From NCBI RefSeq assembly GCF_013359595.1, contig NZ_JABFMP010000018.1:1-64000 (forward strand): 64,000 bases of DNA, in the 5' to 3' direction. Below are positions 17,325 to 26,444 of this stretch, piece by piece. The notes under the pieces were generated by a model. The model was given only the letters and a program-made list of their open reading frames with translations. It had not been told where the DNA came from and made no database searches. A program made the position numbers and the translations under genes. The DNA is from Pseudomonas sp. C1C7. GTDB taxonomy: Bacteria > Pseudomonadota > Gammaproteobacteria > Pseudomonadales > Pseudomonadaceae. The first letter of the stretch is position 1. Each line of letters starts with the position of its first letter.

Positions 17325-19025
17325 ATGGATGAGAAGTACCGCAGGGCCGTGGATGCCGCCGCGATTTTTTCCGAGACCGATCCCACCGGCCGGATTACCC
17401 ACGTCAATGATCAATTCTGTGCAGTCTCCGGCTACAGCCGCGAAGAGCTGCTTGGGCAAAACCATCGTCTGCTCAATTCCGGCACGCACTCGGCTGAGTT
17501 TTTCTCCGGCATGTGGCGCACCATCGCTTCAGGCAATGTCTGGAAGGGTGAAATCTGCAACCGCGCGAAAGACGGCAGCCTGTATTGGGTAGAGAGCACC
17601 GTGGTGCCCGTGCTCGACAAGGCCACGGGGCGTGTCGAGCGTTATCTGTCGATCCGTTTCGATATCAGCGAAAAGCGCGAGCTGCTCCACACCCTGCAAT
17701 GGCGGGTAGGGCACGACGTGCTGACCGGCTTGCCCAACCGCGCATTCCTCTCGGATCTGCTGGACCAGGCTTTGGAGTTCTCCAGGGTCAAAGGCACTCC
17801 ATTGGCGGTGTGCATGCTTGATCTTGACGGCTTCAAGGCGGTCAATGATGGCTATGGGCATGCCACGGGCGATCTCTTGTTGGTGGAGGTAGCCAAACGA
17901 TTGCGTGGCATCCTGCGCGGCGAAGACGTGGTAGCGCGGCTGGCCGGTGACGAGTTCGTGCTGGTGCTGCGTCATGTGCGGGATCTGCCGGAACTGCACG
18001 CCGCGCTGGATCGGGTGCTGGAAGCGATATCGATGCCTTACTCACTGGCCGGCAAGGAAATGCATGTGTTCGCCAGCATCGGCGTCACTTTGTTCCCTCA
18101 CGACAATGAAGACGCCGAAACCCTGCTGCGCCACGCCGATCAGGCGATGTACGTGGCCAAGCAGAGCGGTCGCAAGCGCTTTCATTTGTTCGATGTGTCC
18201 CGGGATCAGGAGGTCAAGGCCACCTACCAGACCGTGGAGCAGGTGCGCCAGGCATTGGCAGGCGACGAGTTGCATCTGCACTTTCAGCCCAAGATCAATA
18301 TGCGCAGCGGCGAAGTCGTGGGGTTCGAGGCGCTGCTGCGTTGGGACCATCCGCAAAAGGGCACGGTGCCTGCCCGGGAGTTTCTGCCGCTGGTCGAGGA
18401 GACCGACCTGATCGTCGAGATCGGCGATTGGGTGATGAACCGGGTGCTGACGCAGCTGGATCAATGGCAGCAGGCCGGGCATGACTGGCCGGTGAGCGTG
18501 AACATCGCGGCGCGGCATTTTCAGCGCACGGACTTTGTCGAACGCCTGAAAACCGTGCTGGCGCGACACGCCGACGTCGACCCGCAGCGGCTGGATCTGG
18601 AAATCGTCGAGGCGGTCGCCATCGAGAACATCCAGCACGTCAGCGATTGCCTGCGGGCCTGTCAGGCGCTGGGGGTGCAGTTTTCGCTGGGGGATTTCGG
18701 CACGGGATACTCGTCCCTGAGCTACCTCAAACGCCTGCCGACCCAGGCCATCAAGATCGACAAGTCCTTCGTGCGCGACATCCTGCATGACCGCGACGAC
18801 CTTGCCCTGACCACCGCGGTGATCGGCCTGGCCCGGGCGTTCGGCCGGCAGGTGATTGCCGAAGGGCTGGAAAGTGCCGAGCACGGTGAATTGCTGCTGC
18901 GATTGGGCTGCGAAGTGGCCCAGGGTTACTTCATCGCCCAGCCGATGCCGCCTTCGGCAGTGCCGGACTGGGTGGCGGGGTTTGTCGCGCCATCGCAGTG
19001 GCGGCAGATGGATCAGGTTGTCTGA
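17325..19025 (+). CDS. PAS-GGDEF-EAL protein with altered catalytic motifs
   Basis: This 566-residue cytosolic c-di-GMP signalling protein has a PAS domain (about 5-118), a GGDEF domain (125-290) and an EAL domain (300-550), with no membrane segment. The GGDEF motif is AGDEF (207-211) with an intact RxxD inhibitory site just before it (RGED); some AGDEF proteins are active cyclases. The EAL part keeps EALLRW (335-340), an Asn in SVNIAARHF, the Lys in IKIDKSF and the Glu in IAEGLES. However, the usual DDFGTG is GDFGTG (456-461), losing the first of two metal-binding Asp residues, so phosphodiesterase activity is doubtful. The PAS sensor may detect redox or a small ligand. Confidence 0.9.
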   Translation: MDEKYRRAVDAAAIFSETDPTGRITHVNDQFCAVSGYSREELLGQNHRLLNSGTHSAEFFSGMWRTIASGNVWKGEICNRAKDGSLYWVESTVVPVLDKATGRVERYLSIRFDISEKRELLHTLQWRVGHDVLTGLPNRAFLSDLLDQALEFSRVKGTPLAVCMLDLDGFKAVNDGYGHATGDLLLVEVAKRLRGILRGEDVVARLAGDEFVLVLRHVRDLPELHAALDRVLEAISMPYSLAGKEMHVFASIGVTLFPHDNEDAETLLRHADQAMYVAKQSGRKRFHLFDVSRDQEVKATYQTVEQVRQALAGDELHLHFQPKINMRSGEVVGFEALLRWDHPQKGTVPAREFLPLVEETDLIVEIGDWVMNRVLTQLDQWQQAGHDWPVSVNIAARHFQRTDFVERLKTVLARHADVDPQRLDLEIVEAVAIENIQHVSDCLRACQALGVQFSLGDFGTGYSSLSYLKRLPTQAIKIDKSFVRDILHDRDDLALTTAVIGLARAFGRQVIAEGLESAEHGELLLRLGCEVAQGYFIAQPMPPSAVPDWVAGFVAPSQWRQMDQVV

Positions 19026-19038
19026 AACCCACAAGGTG

Positions 19039-19779
19039 CTACGGCTTGGCGCCGAAATACAACCTGATGATGTCATCAATCTCCCCGGACATTTTCATCC
19101 GCACCAACGTGCGCAGGATCCGTTGCGCCGGCACATCCGGATCATTGCGCACGAAGCAGCCCAGGCTTTGCTCCTGCAGCACCGCCACGCTGCGCAGTTG
19201 TCTATCCGGCAGCAATCGCTGATTGAACCAGTCCAGCGTCCATTGATTACTGACGGCGTATTGATTGCGGCCGGCCAGGAGTTTTTCCAGCACCAGTTCC
19301 TGATTGCGGGCGTCGTCCCGTAGCAGCTGATTGGCGTCGAACAGCGGTTGCAGGGTCGGGTAGCTATAGCCGAGCACGGTGCCGATGGTCTGGCGTGGCA
19401 GGCTTGCCGGGATCACCTCAGTGGGTGGGACGGGGCGGCTGACCAGCAGGTCGGGCTGGGTCCAGAGCGGGACGCTCCAGAGATAGTTGTCGGGCAGGTT
19501 CGGCAGCCAGGATTGGGCGACGTAGCAGCGAACATCGATCTCGTTGTGTTCCATGGCAATCTGCACCCGGCTGCGGGGCAACACATGAAACTCCGCGGGC
19601 GCGCCGACCTGGGTCGCGAGGCTGAGCATCACGTCGTACAGGATGCCCTGGGTCGGTCGGCCATGGTCCAGTTGCACCAGCGGCATTGCCCAACTGTCGG
19701 ACACGGCAAAGCGCAGCGGCGTCTCGGCAGCGAATACGTTCAGGCTGATCGACAGCAGTGCCCCCATGGCCAGCCGCAT
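19039..19779 (-). CDS. Periplasmic solute-binding protein, family 3-like
   Basis: This 246-residue protein has an N-terminal signal peptide (MRLAMGALLSISLNVFAAE, cleavage near residue 18). The body resembles bacterial extracellular solute-binding proteins of family 3: a TPLRFAVSDSWAMPL start, an ILYDVM region, and a C-terminal MKMSGEIDDIIRLYFG like the usual end of such domains. No permease or ATPase gene lies nearby, so it may act as an orphan binding protein or sensory input. The ligand is unknown. It converges with the PAS-GGDEF-EAL gene, leaving only 13 bp. Confidence 0.75.
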   Translation of the reverse strand: MRLAMGALLSISLNVFAAETPLRFAVSDSWAMPLVQLDHGRPTQGILYDVMLSLATQVGAPAEFHVLPRSRVQIAMEHNEIDVRCYVAQSWLPNLPDNYLWSVPLWTQPDLLVSRPVPPTEVIPASLPRQTIGTVLGYSYPTLQPLFDANQLLRDDARNQELVLEKLLAGRNQYAVSNQWTLDWFNQRLLPDRQLRSVAVLQEQSLGCFVRNDPDVPAQRILRTLVRMKMSGEIDDIIRLYFGAKP

Positions 19780-19912
19780 AAACGCTCCGCTATTTTTGAT
19801 AAAAAGCTCCCGAAATGCAGCTTATCCAGTTTAGACGAGTACACCGGATGCAATTTTGCCCTTGCTCCGCTAGCATTAGCCGCTTCCGCTTCTATCGCCG
19901 CGATGGTTTTCG

Positions 19913-22006
19913 ATGAGTTATCAGGTTCTTGCACGTAAATGGCGTCCGCGCTCGTTCCGCGAAATGGTCGGCCAGACCCATGTGCTCAAGGCTCTGATCA
20001 ATGCCTTGGACAGCCAGCGCCTGCACCACGCCTACCTGTTCACCGGTACGCGTGGGGTCGGCAAGACCACCATTGCGCGAATCATCGCCAAATGCCTGAA
20101 CTGCGAAACCGGTATCACTTCCTCGCCTTGCGGCGAGTGTTCGGTGTGCCGCGAGATCGATGAGGGCCGCTTCGTCGACCTGATCGAGATCGACGCCGCG
20201 AGCCGCACCAAGGTCGAGGACACCCGCGAACTGCTCGACAACGTGCAATACGCCCCGAGCCGTGGGCGCTTCAAGGTCTACCTGATCGACGAAGTGCACA
20301 TGCTCTCCAGCCATTCCTTCAATGCGCTGCTCAAAACCCTCGAAGAACCGCCACCCTACGTCAAGTTCATCCTGGCCACCACTGATCCGCAGAAACTTCC
20401 TGCAACGATTCTGTCGCGGTGCCTGCAGTTCTCCCTGAAAAACATGACTCCCGAGCGTGTGGTCGAGCATTTGACCCACGTGCTGGGCGTGGAAAACGTG
20501 CCGTTCGAAGACGATGCACTGTGGCTGCTGGGCCGCGCCGCCGACGGTTCGATGCGTGATGCCATGAGCCTGACCGACCAGGCGATCGCCTTCGGTGAAG
20601 GCAAGGTCCTGGCCGCCGATGTGCGGGCGATGCTCGGCACCCTCGATCACGGCCAGGTCTATGACGTCCTGCACGCGCTGATCGAAGGCGATGCCAAGGC
20701 ACTGCTCGAAGCGGTGCGCCATTTGGCCGAACAAGGCCCGGACTGGAACGGCGTGCTCTCGGAAATTCTCAACGTGCTGCACCGTGTCGCCATCGCCCAG
20801 GCCCTGCCTGAAGGCGTCGACAACGGTCACGGCGATCGTGACCGGGTGCTGGCGCTGGCCCAGGCTCTGCCGGCCGAAGACGTGCAGTTCTACTACCAGA
20901 TGGGCCTGATCGGCCGTCGCGACCTGCCTCTGGCGCCGGACCCGCGGGGCGGCTTCGAAATGGTGCTGCTACGGATGCTCGCCTTCCGGCCTGCCGACGC
21001 CGCTGACGCCCCAAGGCAAGCGCTAAAGCCAGTGGGGATCAGCCAGGCCACAGTTGATTCCGCGAAAGCAGTGGCTGCCGCGCCGGTTGCTGCACCGGTA
21101 GTCGCTGCGGCAGTGGCGCCGGTCGCTGCGCCGCCGGTGGCGGCTCCAGCGCCTGTTCCGAAACCTGAGCCTGAACCCGTTGCACCGGTGGTGGCGCCCG
21201 AACCTGTGGTCGAAGCGACGGTCGCCGAAGAGGTGATTGACCTGCCGTGGAATGATCCGGTCGAGCCAGAACCGGAGCCAGAAGCAGCCCAGCAACCCGC
21301 CGTTGAGCCGCTGCTGGACACCGTCAGCGAGCAACCCGAGTTGCCGCCGGTGATGGCGCCGACGCCTGACAGCGTGGTCCCGGACGCACCGGAGTGGGCC
21401 GCCGCGCCGATCCCGGAGCCGACCGTCGCCGAAGTCGATGCCGCCACGCCGGGCATGGACCTGGACGACGAGCCGCCGCTGGACGAGGACTACATCGAGC
21501 CGGACATGGATTCGGTCTACAGCTACCTCGATGAGCTGGCCAGCGAACATGCCGCCGAACCTGCGCCCGAGCCTGAACCCGAGCCCGCCGCCGCGCCGGC
21601 CACCGGTCTGGCCTTGCAATGGCTGGAGCTGTTCCCGAAATTGCCGATTTCCGGCATGACCGGCAGCATCGCCGCCAACTGCACGCTGATCGCGGTGGAT
21701 GGCGACAACTGGCTGCTGCACCTGGACCCGGCCCACAGCGCGCTGTTCAACGCCACGCAGCAGCGTCGTCTGAACGATGCGCTGAACCAGTTTCACGGGC
21801 GTACCCTGACGCTGACCATGGAGCTGATCAAGCCCGAGCAGGAAACCCCGGCCCAGGCGGCGTCGCGCCGGCGTGCAGACCGCCAGCGCGAGGCCGAGAA
21901 ATCGATCCACGGTGATCCGTTCATCCAGCAAATGATGCAGCAGTTCGGTGCGGTGATCCGTAACGATACTATTGAACCTGTCGAAGCCCTGGTCAGTCAG
22001 GGCTAA
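19913..22006 (+). CDS. dnaX: DNA polymerase III subunits tau/gamma
   Basis: DnaX is the clamp-loader ATPase that also links the polymerase cores. In this 697-residue protein Walker A is GTRGVGKTT (about 43-51), the four zinc-binding cysteines are near CLNC and CGECSVC, and the Walker B region is IDEVHMLS. A long Ala/Pro/Glu-rich linker (about 360-560) leads to the tau-specific C terminus. I see no AAAAAAG slippery heptamer of the E. coli type, so a gamma form made by -1 frameshifting there is not supported. ybaB and recR follow, the usual bacterial order. Confidence 0.95.
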   Translation: MSYQVLARKWRPRSFREMVGQTHVLKALINALDSQRLHHAYLFTGTRGVGKTTIARIIAKCLNCETGITSSPCGECSVCREIDEGRFVDLIEIDAASRTKVEDTRELLDNVQYAPSRGRFKVYLIDEVHMLSSHSFNALLKTLEEPPPYVKFILATTDPQKLPATILSRCLQFSLKNMTPERVVEHLTHVLGVENVPFEDDALWLLGRAADGSMRDAMSLTDQAIAFGEGKVLAADVRAMLGTLDHGQVYDVLHALIEGDAKALLEAVRHLAEQGPDWNGVLSEILNVLHRVAIAQALPEGVDNGHGDRDRVLALAQALPAEDVQFYYQMGLIGRRDLPLAPDPRGGFEMVLLRMLAFRPADAADAPRQALKPVGISQATVDSAKAVAAAPVAAPVVAAAVAPVAAPPVAAPAPVPKPEPEPVAPVVAPEPVVEATVAEEVIDLPWNDPVEPEPEPEAAQQPAVEPLLDTVSEQPELPPVMAPTPDSVVPDAPEWAAAPIPEPTVAEVDAATPGMDLDDEPPLDEDYIEPDMDSVYSYLDELASEHAAEPAPEPEPEPAAAPATGLALQWLELFPKLPISGMTGSIAANCTLIAVDGDNWLLHLDPAHSALFNATQQRRLNDALNQFHGRTLTLTMELIKPEQETPAQAASRRRADRQREAEKSIHGDPFIQQMMQQFGAVIRNDTIEPVEALVSQG

Positions 22007-22072
22007 TAACTGAAGGCGTCCGGCCGATAGCGCCGGGCGACGTTTAAATCCGGTACTTTTGAGGTGATTCCC

Positions 22073-22411
22073 ATGATGAAAGGTGGCATGGCCGGCCTGA
22101 TGAAGCAGGCGCAGCAGATGCAGGAAAAAATGGCCAAGATGCAGGAAGAACTGGCCAACGCCGAAGTCACCGGCCGCGCCGGTGGCGATATGGTCACCCT
22201 GGTGATGACCGGTCGTCATGACGTGAAAAGCATCAGCATCGACCCGAGCCTGGTCGAAGGCCTGAGCGAAGACGACAAGGAAATGCTGGAAGCCGTCATC
22301 GCCGCCGCCTTCAACGACGCCGTGCGCAAGATCGAAGCCAACAGCCAGGAGAAAATGGGCAGCATGACCGCCGGCATGCAACTGCCACCGGGCATGAAGC
22401 TGCCATTCTGA
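22073..22411 (+). CDS. ybaB: YbaB/EbfC nucleoid-associated protein
   Basis: This 112-residue DNA-binding protein forms dimers on the nucleoid. It is Met/Lys-rich at the N terminus (MMKGGMAGLMKQAQQMQEKM) with family stretches TGRAGGDMVTLVMTG and IDPSLVEGLSEDDKE. The ATG at 22073 is preceded by GAGGTG six bases upstream. It lies 66 bp after dnaX, as in most proteobacteria, and probably shares its transcript. Confidence 0.93.
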   Translation: MMKGGMAGLMKQAQQMQEKMAKMQEELANAEVTGRAGGDMVTLVMTGRHDVKSISIDPSLVEGLSEDDKEMLEAVIAAAFNDAVRKIEANSQEKMGSMTAGMQLPPGMKLPF

Positions 22412-22438
22412 TTCGCCGTCGGGCGTCGGATGAGCTAC

Positions 22439-22476
22439 AAAAAATGCCAGGCATTGCGCCTGGCATTTTTGTTTTT
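22439..22476 (+). terminator. Rho-independent terminator after ybaB
   Basis: The stem AAATGCCAGGC/GCCTGGCATTT with a five-base loop is followed by TTGTTTTT. It ends the dnaX-ybaB transcript and separates it from recR. Confidence 0.85.
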
Positions 22477-22499
22477 GGCCAATGCATGTGGCGCCTTCC

Positions 22500-22565
22500 T
22501 TCGCGGGCAAGCCTCGCTCCTGCAGGCCCGAGGTGAACCCTGTAGGAGTGAGGCTTGCCCGCGAA
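22500..22565. repeat. REP inverted pair (TTCGCGGGCAAGCCTCGCTC type)
   Basis: The arms at 22500-22524 and 22541-22565 are near-perfect reverse complements. They have the same sequence family as the pairs at 25712-25793 and 42902-43003. Confidence 0.85.
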
Positions 22566-22665
22566 GAACGCGACTCGGTACAACGGAAAAACATCGAACG
22601 CCATCGCGCAACCAAAGGTCTGCTTTCCTGTACCCCCGAACCCATCGATCAAAGGAGACGCTGCC

Positions 22666-23700
22666 ATGTCCGACCCCATGACCCTCAACCAACGCATCGT
22701 CCTGGCCTCGCGCCCCGTTGGCGCGCCGACGCCGGAGAACTTTCGCCTGGAGCGGGTCGCGCTCCCCGAGCTGGCCGACGGCGAGGTGCTGCTCAAGACC
22801 CTCTACCTGTCCCTGGACCCCTACATGCGCGGGCGCATGAGCGATGCGCCGTCCTACGCGGCGCCTGTGGAAATCGGTGCGGTGATGACCGGCGGCGCGG
22901 TCAGCCGGGTCGAGCAGTCGCGCAATCCGAAGTTCCAGGAAGGTGATCTGGTGGTGGGCGCCACGGGCTGGCAAAGCCACAGCATCAATGATGGCCGCGG
23001 CATCATGCCGATCCCTTCGGGCCTGCCGAGCCCCTCCATGGCCCTCGGCGTACTGGGCATGCCCGGCATGACCGCCTACATGGGCCTGATGGACATCGGT
23101 CAGCCCAAGTCCGGCGAAACCCTGGTGGTCGCGGCCGCCTCTGGCGCCGTGGGCTCGGTGGTCGGGCAGGTGGCGAAGATCAAGGGCCTGCGTGCGGTGG
23201 GCGTGGCCGGTGGCGCCGACAAATGCCGCTACGTGGTGGAGGAGCTGGGCTTCGACGCCTGCATCGACCACAAGAGCCCGGACTTTGCCGATCAGCTGGC
23301 CAAGGCCTGCCCTCAGGGCATCGACATCTATTACGAGAACGTCGGCGGCAAGGTGTTCGATGCGGTGGTGCCGTTGCTCAATCCCAAGGCGCGTATTCCC
23401 CTGTGCGGCCTGATTTCCTCCTACAACGCGACCGAGGCGCCCAGCGGACCGGATCGCCTGCCGCAGTTGCAGCGCACGCTGCTGACCAAGCGTGTGCGTA
23501 TTCAGGGCTTCATCGTGTTCGACGACTACGGTGACCGTCAGTCCGAGTTCGGCAGCGCCATGGCGCCCTGGGTGCGTGCGGGCAAGGTGAAATTCCGCGA
23601 AGATGTGGTCGATGGCCTGGAAAACGCACCTCAGGCGTTCATCGGTCTGCTGGAGGGACGCAACTTCGGCAAGCTGGTGATTCGCGTCGCCCAGGGCTGA
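22666..23700 (+). CDS. NADP-dependent MDR-family reductase (CurA/YncB-like)
   Basis: This 344-residue zinc-free medium-chain reductase resembles leukotriene B4 dehydrogenase and E. coli CurA, which reduce double bonds of alpha,beta-unsaturated ketones with NADPH. Seen are the substrate-side pattern LYLSLDPYMRGRM, the nucleotide loop AAASGAVGSVVGQ (AxxGxxG) and FDACIDHKS. The ATG at 22666 follows AAAGGAGA by eight bases. The gene is flanked by ybaB and recR. The physiological substrate is unknown. Confidence 0.88.
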   Translation: MSDPMTLNQRIVLASRPVGAPTPENFRLERVALPELADGEVLLKTLYLSLDPYMRGRMSDAPSYAAPVEIGAVMTGGAVSRVEQSRNPKFQEGDLVVGATGWQSHSINDGRGIMPIPSGLPSPSMALGVLGMPGMTAYMGLMDIGQPKSGETLVVAAASGAVGSVVGQVAKIKGLRAVGVAGGADKCRYVVEELGFDACIDHKSPDFADQLAKACPQGIDIYYENVGGKVFDAVVPLLNPKARIPLCGLISSYNATEAPSGPDRLPQLQRTLLTKRVRIQGFIVFDDYGDRQSEFGSAMAPWVRAGKVKFREDVVDGLENAPQAFIGLLEGRNFGKLVIRVAQG

Positions 23701-23774
23701 TGGCCCTGGCCATTTGACGCTAACCGGAGGCGCGGGTATAAACCGCGTCTCGTTGTTTTGTCGGATGTTTCCCC

Positions 23775-24377
23775 ATGAGCTTCAGCCCTTTGATTCGCCA
23801 ACTGATCGATGCCCTGCGCGTGCTGCCGGGCGTGGGTCAGAAAACCGCCCAGCGCATGGCGTTGCAGTTGCTCGAGCGTGATCGCAGCGGCGGCGCGCGC
23901 CTGGCCCAGGCCATGAGCCAGGCCATGGAAGGGGTCGGCCACTGCCGTCTGTGCCGCACGCTGACAGAAGACGACCTGTGCCCGCAGTGCGCCGACACCC
24001 GGCGCGACGACACGCTGCTGTGCGTGGTGGAAGGGCCGATGGATGTCTATGCGGTGGAGCAGACCGGTTTCCGCGGTCGCTACTTCGTGCTCAAGGGGCA
24101 CCTGTCACCCCTCGATGGCCTGGGGCCGGAAGCCATCGGTATCCCGCAATTGATGGCGCGGATCGAGGAAGCGGGGACCTTCACCGAAGTGATCCTCGCC
24201 ACCAACCCCACCGTCGAAGGCGAAGCCACGGCGCACTACATCGCCCAGCTGCTGAGCAGCAAAGGCCTGATCGCCTCGCGCATCGCCCACGGCGTGCCGC
24301 TGGGGGGCGAGCTGGAGCTGGTCGATGGCGGGACCCTGGCGCATTCGTTTGCCGGGCGTAAGCCTATTTCCCTGTAA
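23775..24377 (+). CDS. recR: Recombination mediator RecR
   Basis: RecR works with RecF and RecO to load RecA on gapped DNA. The 200-residue protein has a helix-hairpin-helix (LPGVGQKTAQRMALQLL, residues 17-33), a Cys4 zinc finger (CRLC and CPQC) and a Toprim domain (VVEGPMDVYAVE, then ATNPTVEGEATA). All parts are intact and at the usual length. It is the distal member of the dnaX-ybaB-recR cluster, split here by a reductase gene and a terminator. Confidence 0.95.
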   Translation: MSFSPLIRQLIDALRVLPGVGQKTAQRMALQLLERDRSGGARLAQAMSQAMEGVGHCRLCRTLTEDDLCPQCADTRRDDTLLCVVEGPMDVYAVEQTGFRGRYFVLKGHLSPLDGLGPEAIGIPQLMARIEEAGTFTEVILATNPTVEGEATAHYIAQLLSSKGLIASRIAHGVPLGGELELVDGGTLAHSFAGRKPISL

Positions 24378-24382
24378 AAAAG

Positions 24383-24462
24383 CAAAAGATCGCAGCCTTC
24401 GGCAGCTCCTGCAGGTAAACGCCAATACCCGTGCAGGAGCTGCCGAAGGCTGCGATCTTTTG
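24383..24462. repeat. REP inverted pair (GATCGCAGCCTTCGGCAGC type)
   Basis: The arms at 24383-24413 and 24432-24462 are perfect 31-bp reverse complements with an 18-bp loop, just after recR. The ends are A-rich and T-rich, so it may also stop transcription. Confidence 0.85.
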
Positions 24463-24537
24463 ATCTTGCTTCTTATTGGTTGAAAACCAAGCAAGCGCTC
24501 GGTTAACGTCGGCGAACCCCTCCCGTGGAGTTCGCCG

Positions 24538-25686
24538 ATGCCTGCCTTTGCCGACTACTTCGACCCCAGTCACCAACTGATCCGCGACAGCGTCCGGCGT
24601 TTCGTCGAACGCGAGATTCTGCCGGGCATCGACCAGTGGGAAGAAGCCGAAAGCTTCCCCCGCGAGCTCTATCTCAAGGCCGGGGCGGCGGGAATTCTGG
24701 GCATTGGTTACCCGGAACGCTTCGGCGGCAGCCATGAAGGCGATCTGTTCGCCAAGGTCGCCGCCAGCGAAGAACTGATGCGCTGCGGCTCCGGCGGTCT
24801 GGTGGCCGGGCTCGGCTCGCTGGACATCGGCCTGCCGCCGATCCTCAAATGGGCCAGGCCCGAAGTCCGTGACCGGGTGGTGCCGCAGGTGCTGTCCGGC
24901 GAGAAAATCAGCGCCCTGGCCGTCACCGAACCCGGCGGCGGCTCCGACGTGGCCAACCTGCAGACCCGCGCCGTGCGCGACGGCGATGTCTACCGGGTCA
25001 ACGGCAGCAAAACCTTCATCACCAGCGGCGTACGCGCCGATTTCTACACGGTCGCGGTGCGCACCGGCGAACCCGGTTTCGCCGGCATCAGCCTGTTGCT
25101 GATCGAGAAGGGTACGCCCGGCTTCACTGTGGGCCGGCAGCTGAAAAAGATGGGTTGGTGGGCTTCGGACACCGCCGAACTGTTCTTCGATGATTGCCAG
25201 GTGCCCGTGGGCAATCTGATCGGCGGCGAGAACATGGGATTCGCCTGCATCATGGGCAACTTCCAGAGCGAACGCCTGGCGCTGGCCCTGATGGCCAACA
25301 TGACCGCGCAACTTGCGCTGGAAGAAAGCCTGAAATGGGCTCGGGAGCGTGAGGCGTTCGGCAAGCCCATCGGCAAGTTCCAGGTGATCAAGCACCGCCT
25401 CGCGGAAATGGCCACGGCGCTGGAGGTCTCAAGGGAATTCACTTATCGGCAGGCGGCGAAAATGGCCGTGGGGCAGAGCGTGATCAAGGAGATTTCCATG
25501 GCCAAGAACGTGGCTACCGATACGGCTGACCGGATCACCCATGAGGCAGTGCAGATCCTCGGTGGCCTGGGTTACATGCGCGAGAGTCTGGTGGAGCGGC
25601 TGTATCGGGATAACCGGATACTGTCGATTGGCGGGGGGACGCGGGAAGTGATGAACGAGATCATCAGCAAGCAGATGGGGCTTTGA
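24538..25686 (+). CDS. Acyl-CoA dehydrogenase
   Basis: This 382-residue FAD enzyme oxidises an acyl-CoA to the 2-enoyl form. FAD-binding patterns include TEPGGGSDVANLQT and FITSG. The usual C-terminal YEGTSE with the catalytic Glu is here IGGGTREV. A Glu in FQSERLALAL (E245) matches the place used by isovaleryl- and long-chain-type enzymes, so the base is probably E245 and a branched or long substrate is likely. It stands alone between two REP pairs, so the pathway is unclear. Confidence 0.9.
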   Translation: MPAFADYFDPSHQLIRDSVRRFVEREILPGIDQWEEAESFPRELYLKAGAAGILGIGYPERFGGSHEGDLFAKVAASEELMRCGSGGLVAGLGSLDIGLPPILKWARPEVRDRVVPQVLSGEKISALAVTEPGGGSDVANLQTRAVRDGDVYRVNGSKTFITSGVRADFYTVAVRTGEPGFAGISLLLIEKGTPGFTVGRQLKKMGWWASDTAELFFDDCQVPVGNLIGGENMGFACIMGNFQSERLALALMANMTAQLALEESLKWAREREAFGKPIGKFQVIKHRLAEMATALEVSREFTYRQAAKMAVGQSVIKEISMAKNVATDTADRITHEAVQILGGLGYMRESLVERLYRDNRILSIGGGTREVMNEIISKQMGL

Positions 25687-25711
25687 AATCCAGGGTGATG
25701 CGACTGACGCC

Positions 25712-25793
25712 TTCGCGGGCAAGCCTCGCTCCTACAGGTGGGGCGGTGTTCAATACACCATCGAAACCTGTAGGAGCGAGGCTTGCCCGCGAA
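25712..25793. repeat. REP inverted pair (TTCGCGGGCAAGCCTCGCTC type)
   Basis: The arms at 25712-25736 and 25769-25793 are perfect 25-bp reverse complements. The element lies between the convergent acyl-CoA dehydrogenase and apt genes. Confidence 0.88.
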
Positions 25794-25813
25794 GACTTGC
25801 TGATAGGCGCCGC

Positions 25814-26362
25814 TTACTTCTCGGACAGCATAAACTGCGTCAGACAGAACGTCGGAATCCCCAGATCCACCAGCCGCTGAGACCCACCCAGCTCGGGCAG
25901 ATCAATGATCGCCGCCGCTTCATGCACCCGCGCACCCATCCGGCGAATCAGGTTCGCCGCCGCGATCAGGGTCCCGCCAGTGGCGATCAGGTCATCGAAC
26001 ATCACCACCGAATCACCTTCGCACAGGCTGTCGGCGTGCACTTCCAGGAAGGCTTCGCCGTATTCGGTCGCGTAGCCCTCGGCCAGCACGTCGGCTGGCA
26101 GCTTGCCCTGCTTGCGGAACAGCACCAGCGGTTTGTTCAGCTGATAGGCCAGTACCGAGCCGATCAGAAAACCGCGAGCGTCCATGGCACCGATGTGGGT
26201 GAAATCGGCCTCGACATAACGATGGGCGAAGCTGTCCATCACCACGCGCATGGCGGTGGGCGACTGGAACAGTGGGGTGATGTCGCGAAAGATCACGCCC
26301 GGCTTGGGAAAGTCGATCACGGGGCGGATGAGGGATTTGATGTCGAAGGAGTCGAAGACCAT
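25814..26362 (-). CDS. apt: Adenine phosphoribosyltransferase
   Basis: Apt salvages adenine to AMP using PRPP. The 182-residue protein has the type I PRTase core: VVMFDDLIATGGTL is the PRPP loop, with FRDITPL and RKQGKLP near the active site. The ATG at 26362 gives MVFDSFDIKSLI, the expected start. An earlier in-frame start adds nine atypical residues. It lies 82 bp after anr on the same strand. Confidence 0.95.
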   Translation of the reverse strand: MVFDSFDIKSLIRPVIDFPKPGVIFRDITPLFQSPTAMRVVMDSFAHRYVEADFTHIGAMDARGFLIGSVLAYQLNKPLVLFRKQGKLPADVLAEGYATEYGEAFLEVHADSLCEGDSVVMFDDLIATGGTLIAAANLIRRMGARVHEAAAIIDLPELGGSQRLVDLGIPTFCLTQFMLSEK

Positions 26363-26444
26363 CGTCGTGGTGTCCTGGCAGGGCTGCAAAACGGCGCATT
26401 ATAACGGCGGCTGAACCGTTTCGCTCAGCCGCAAATCGGCTCGA

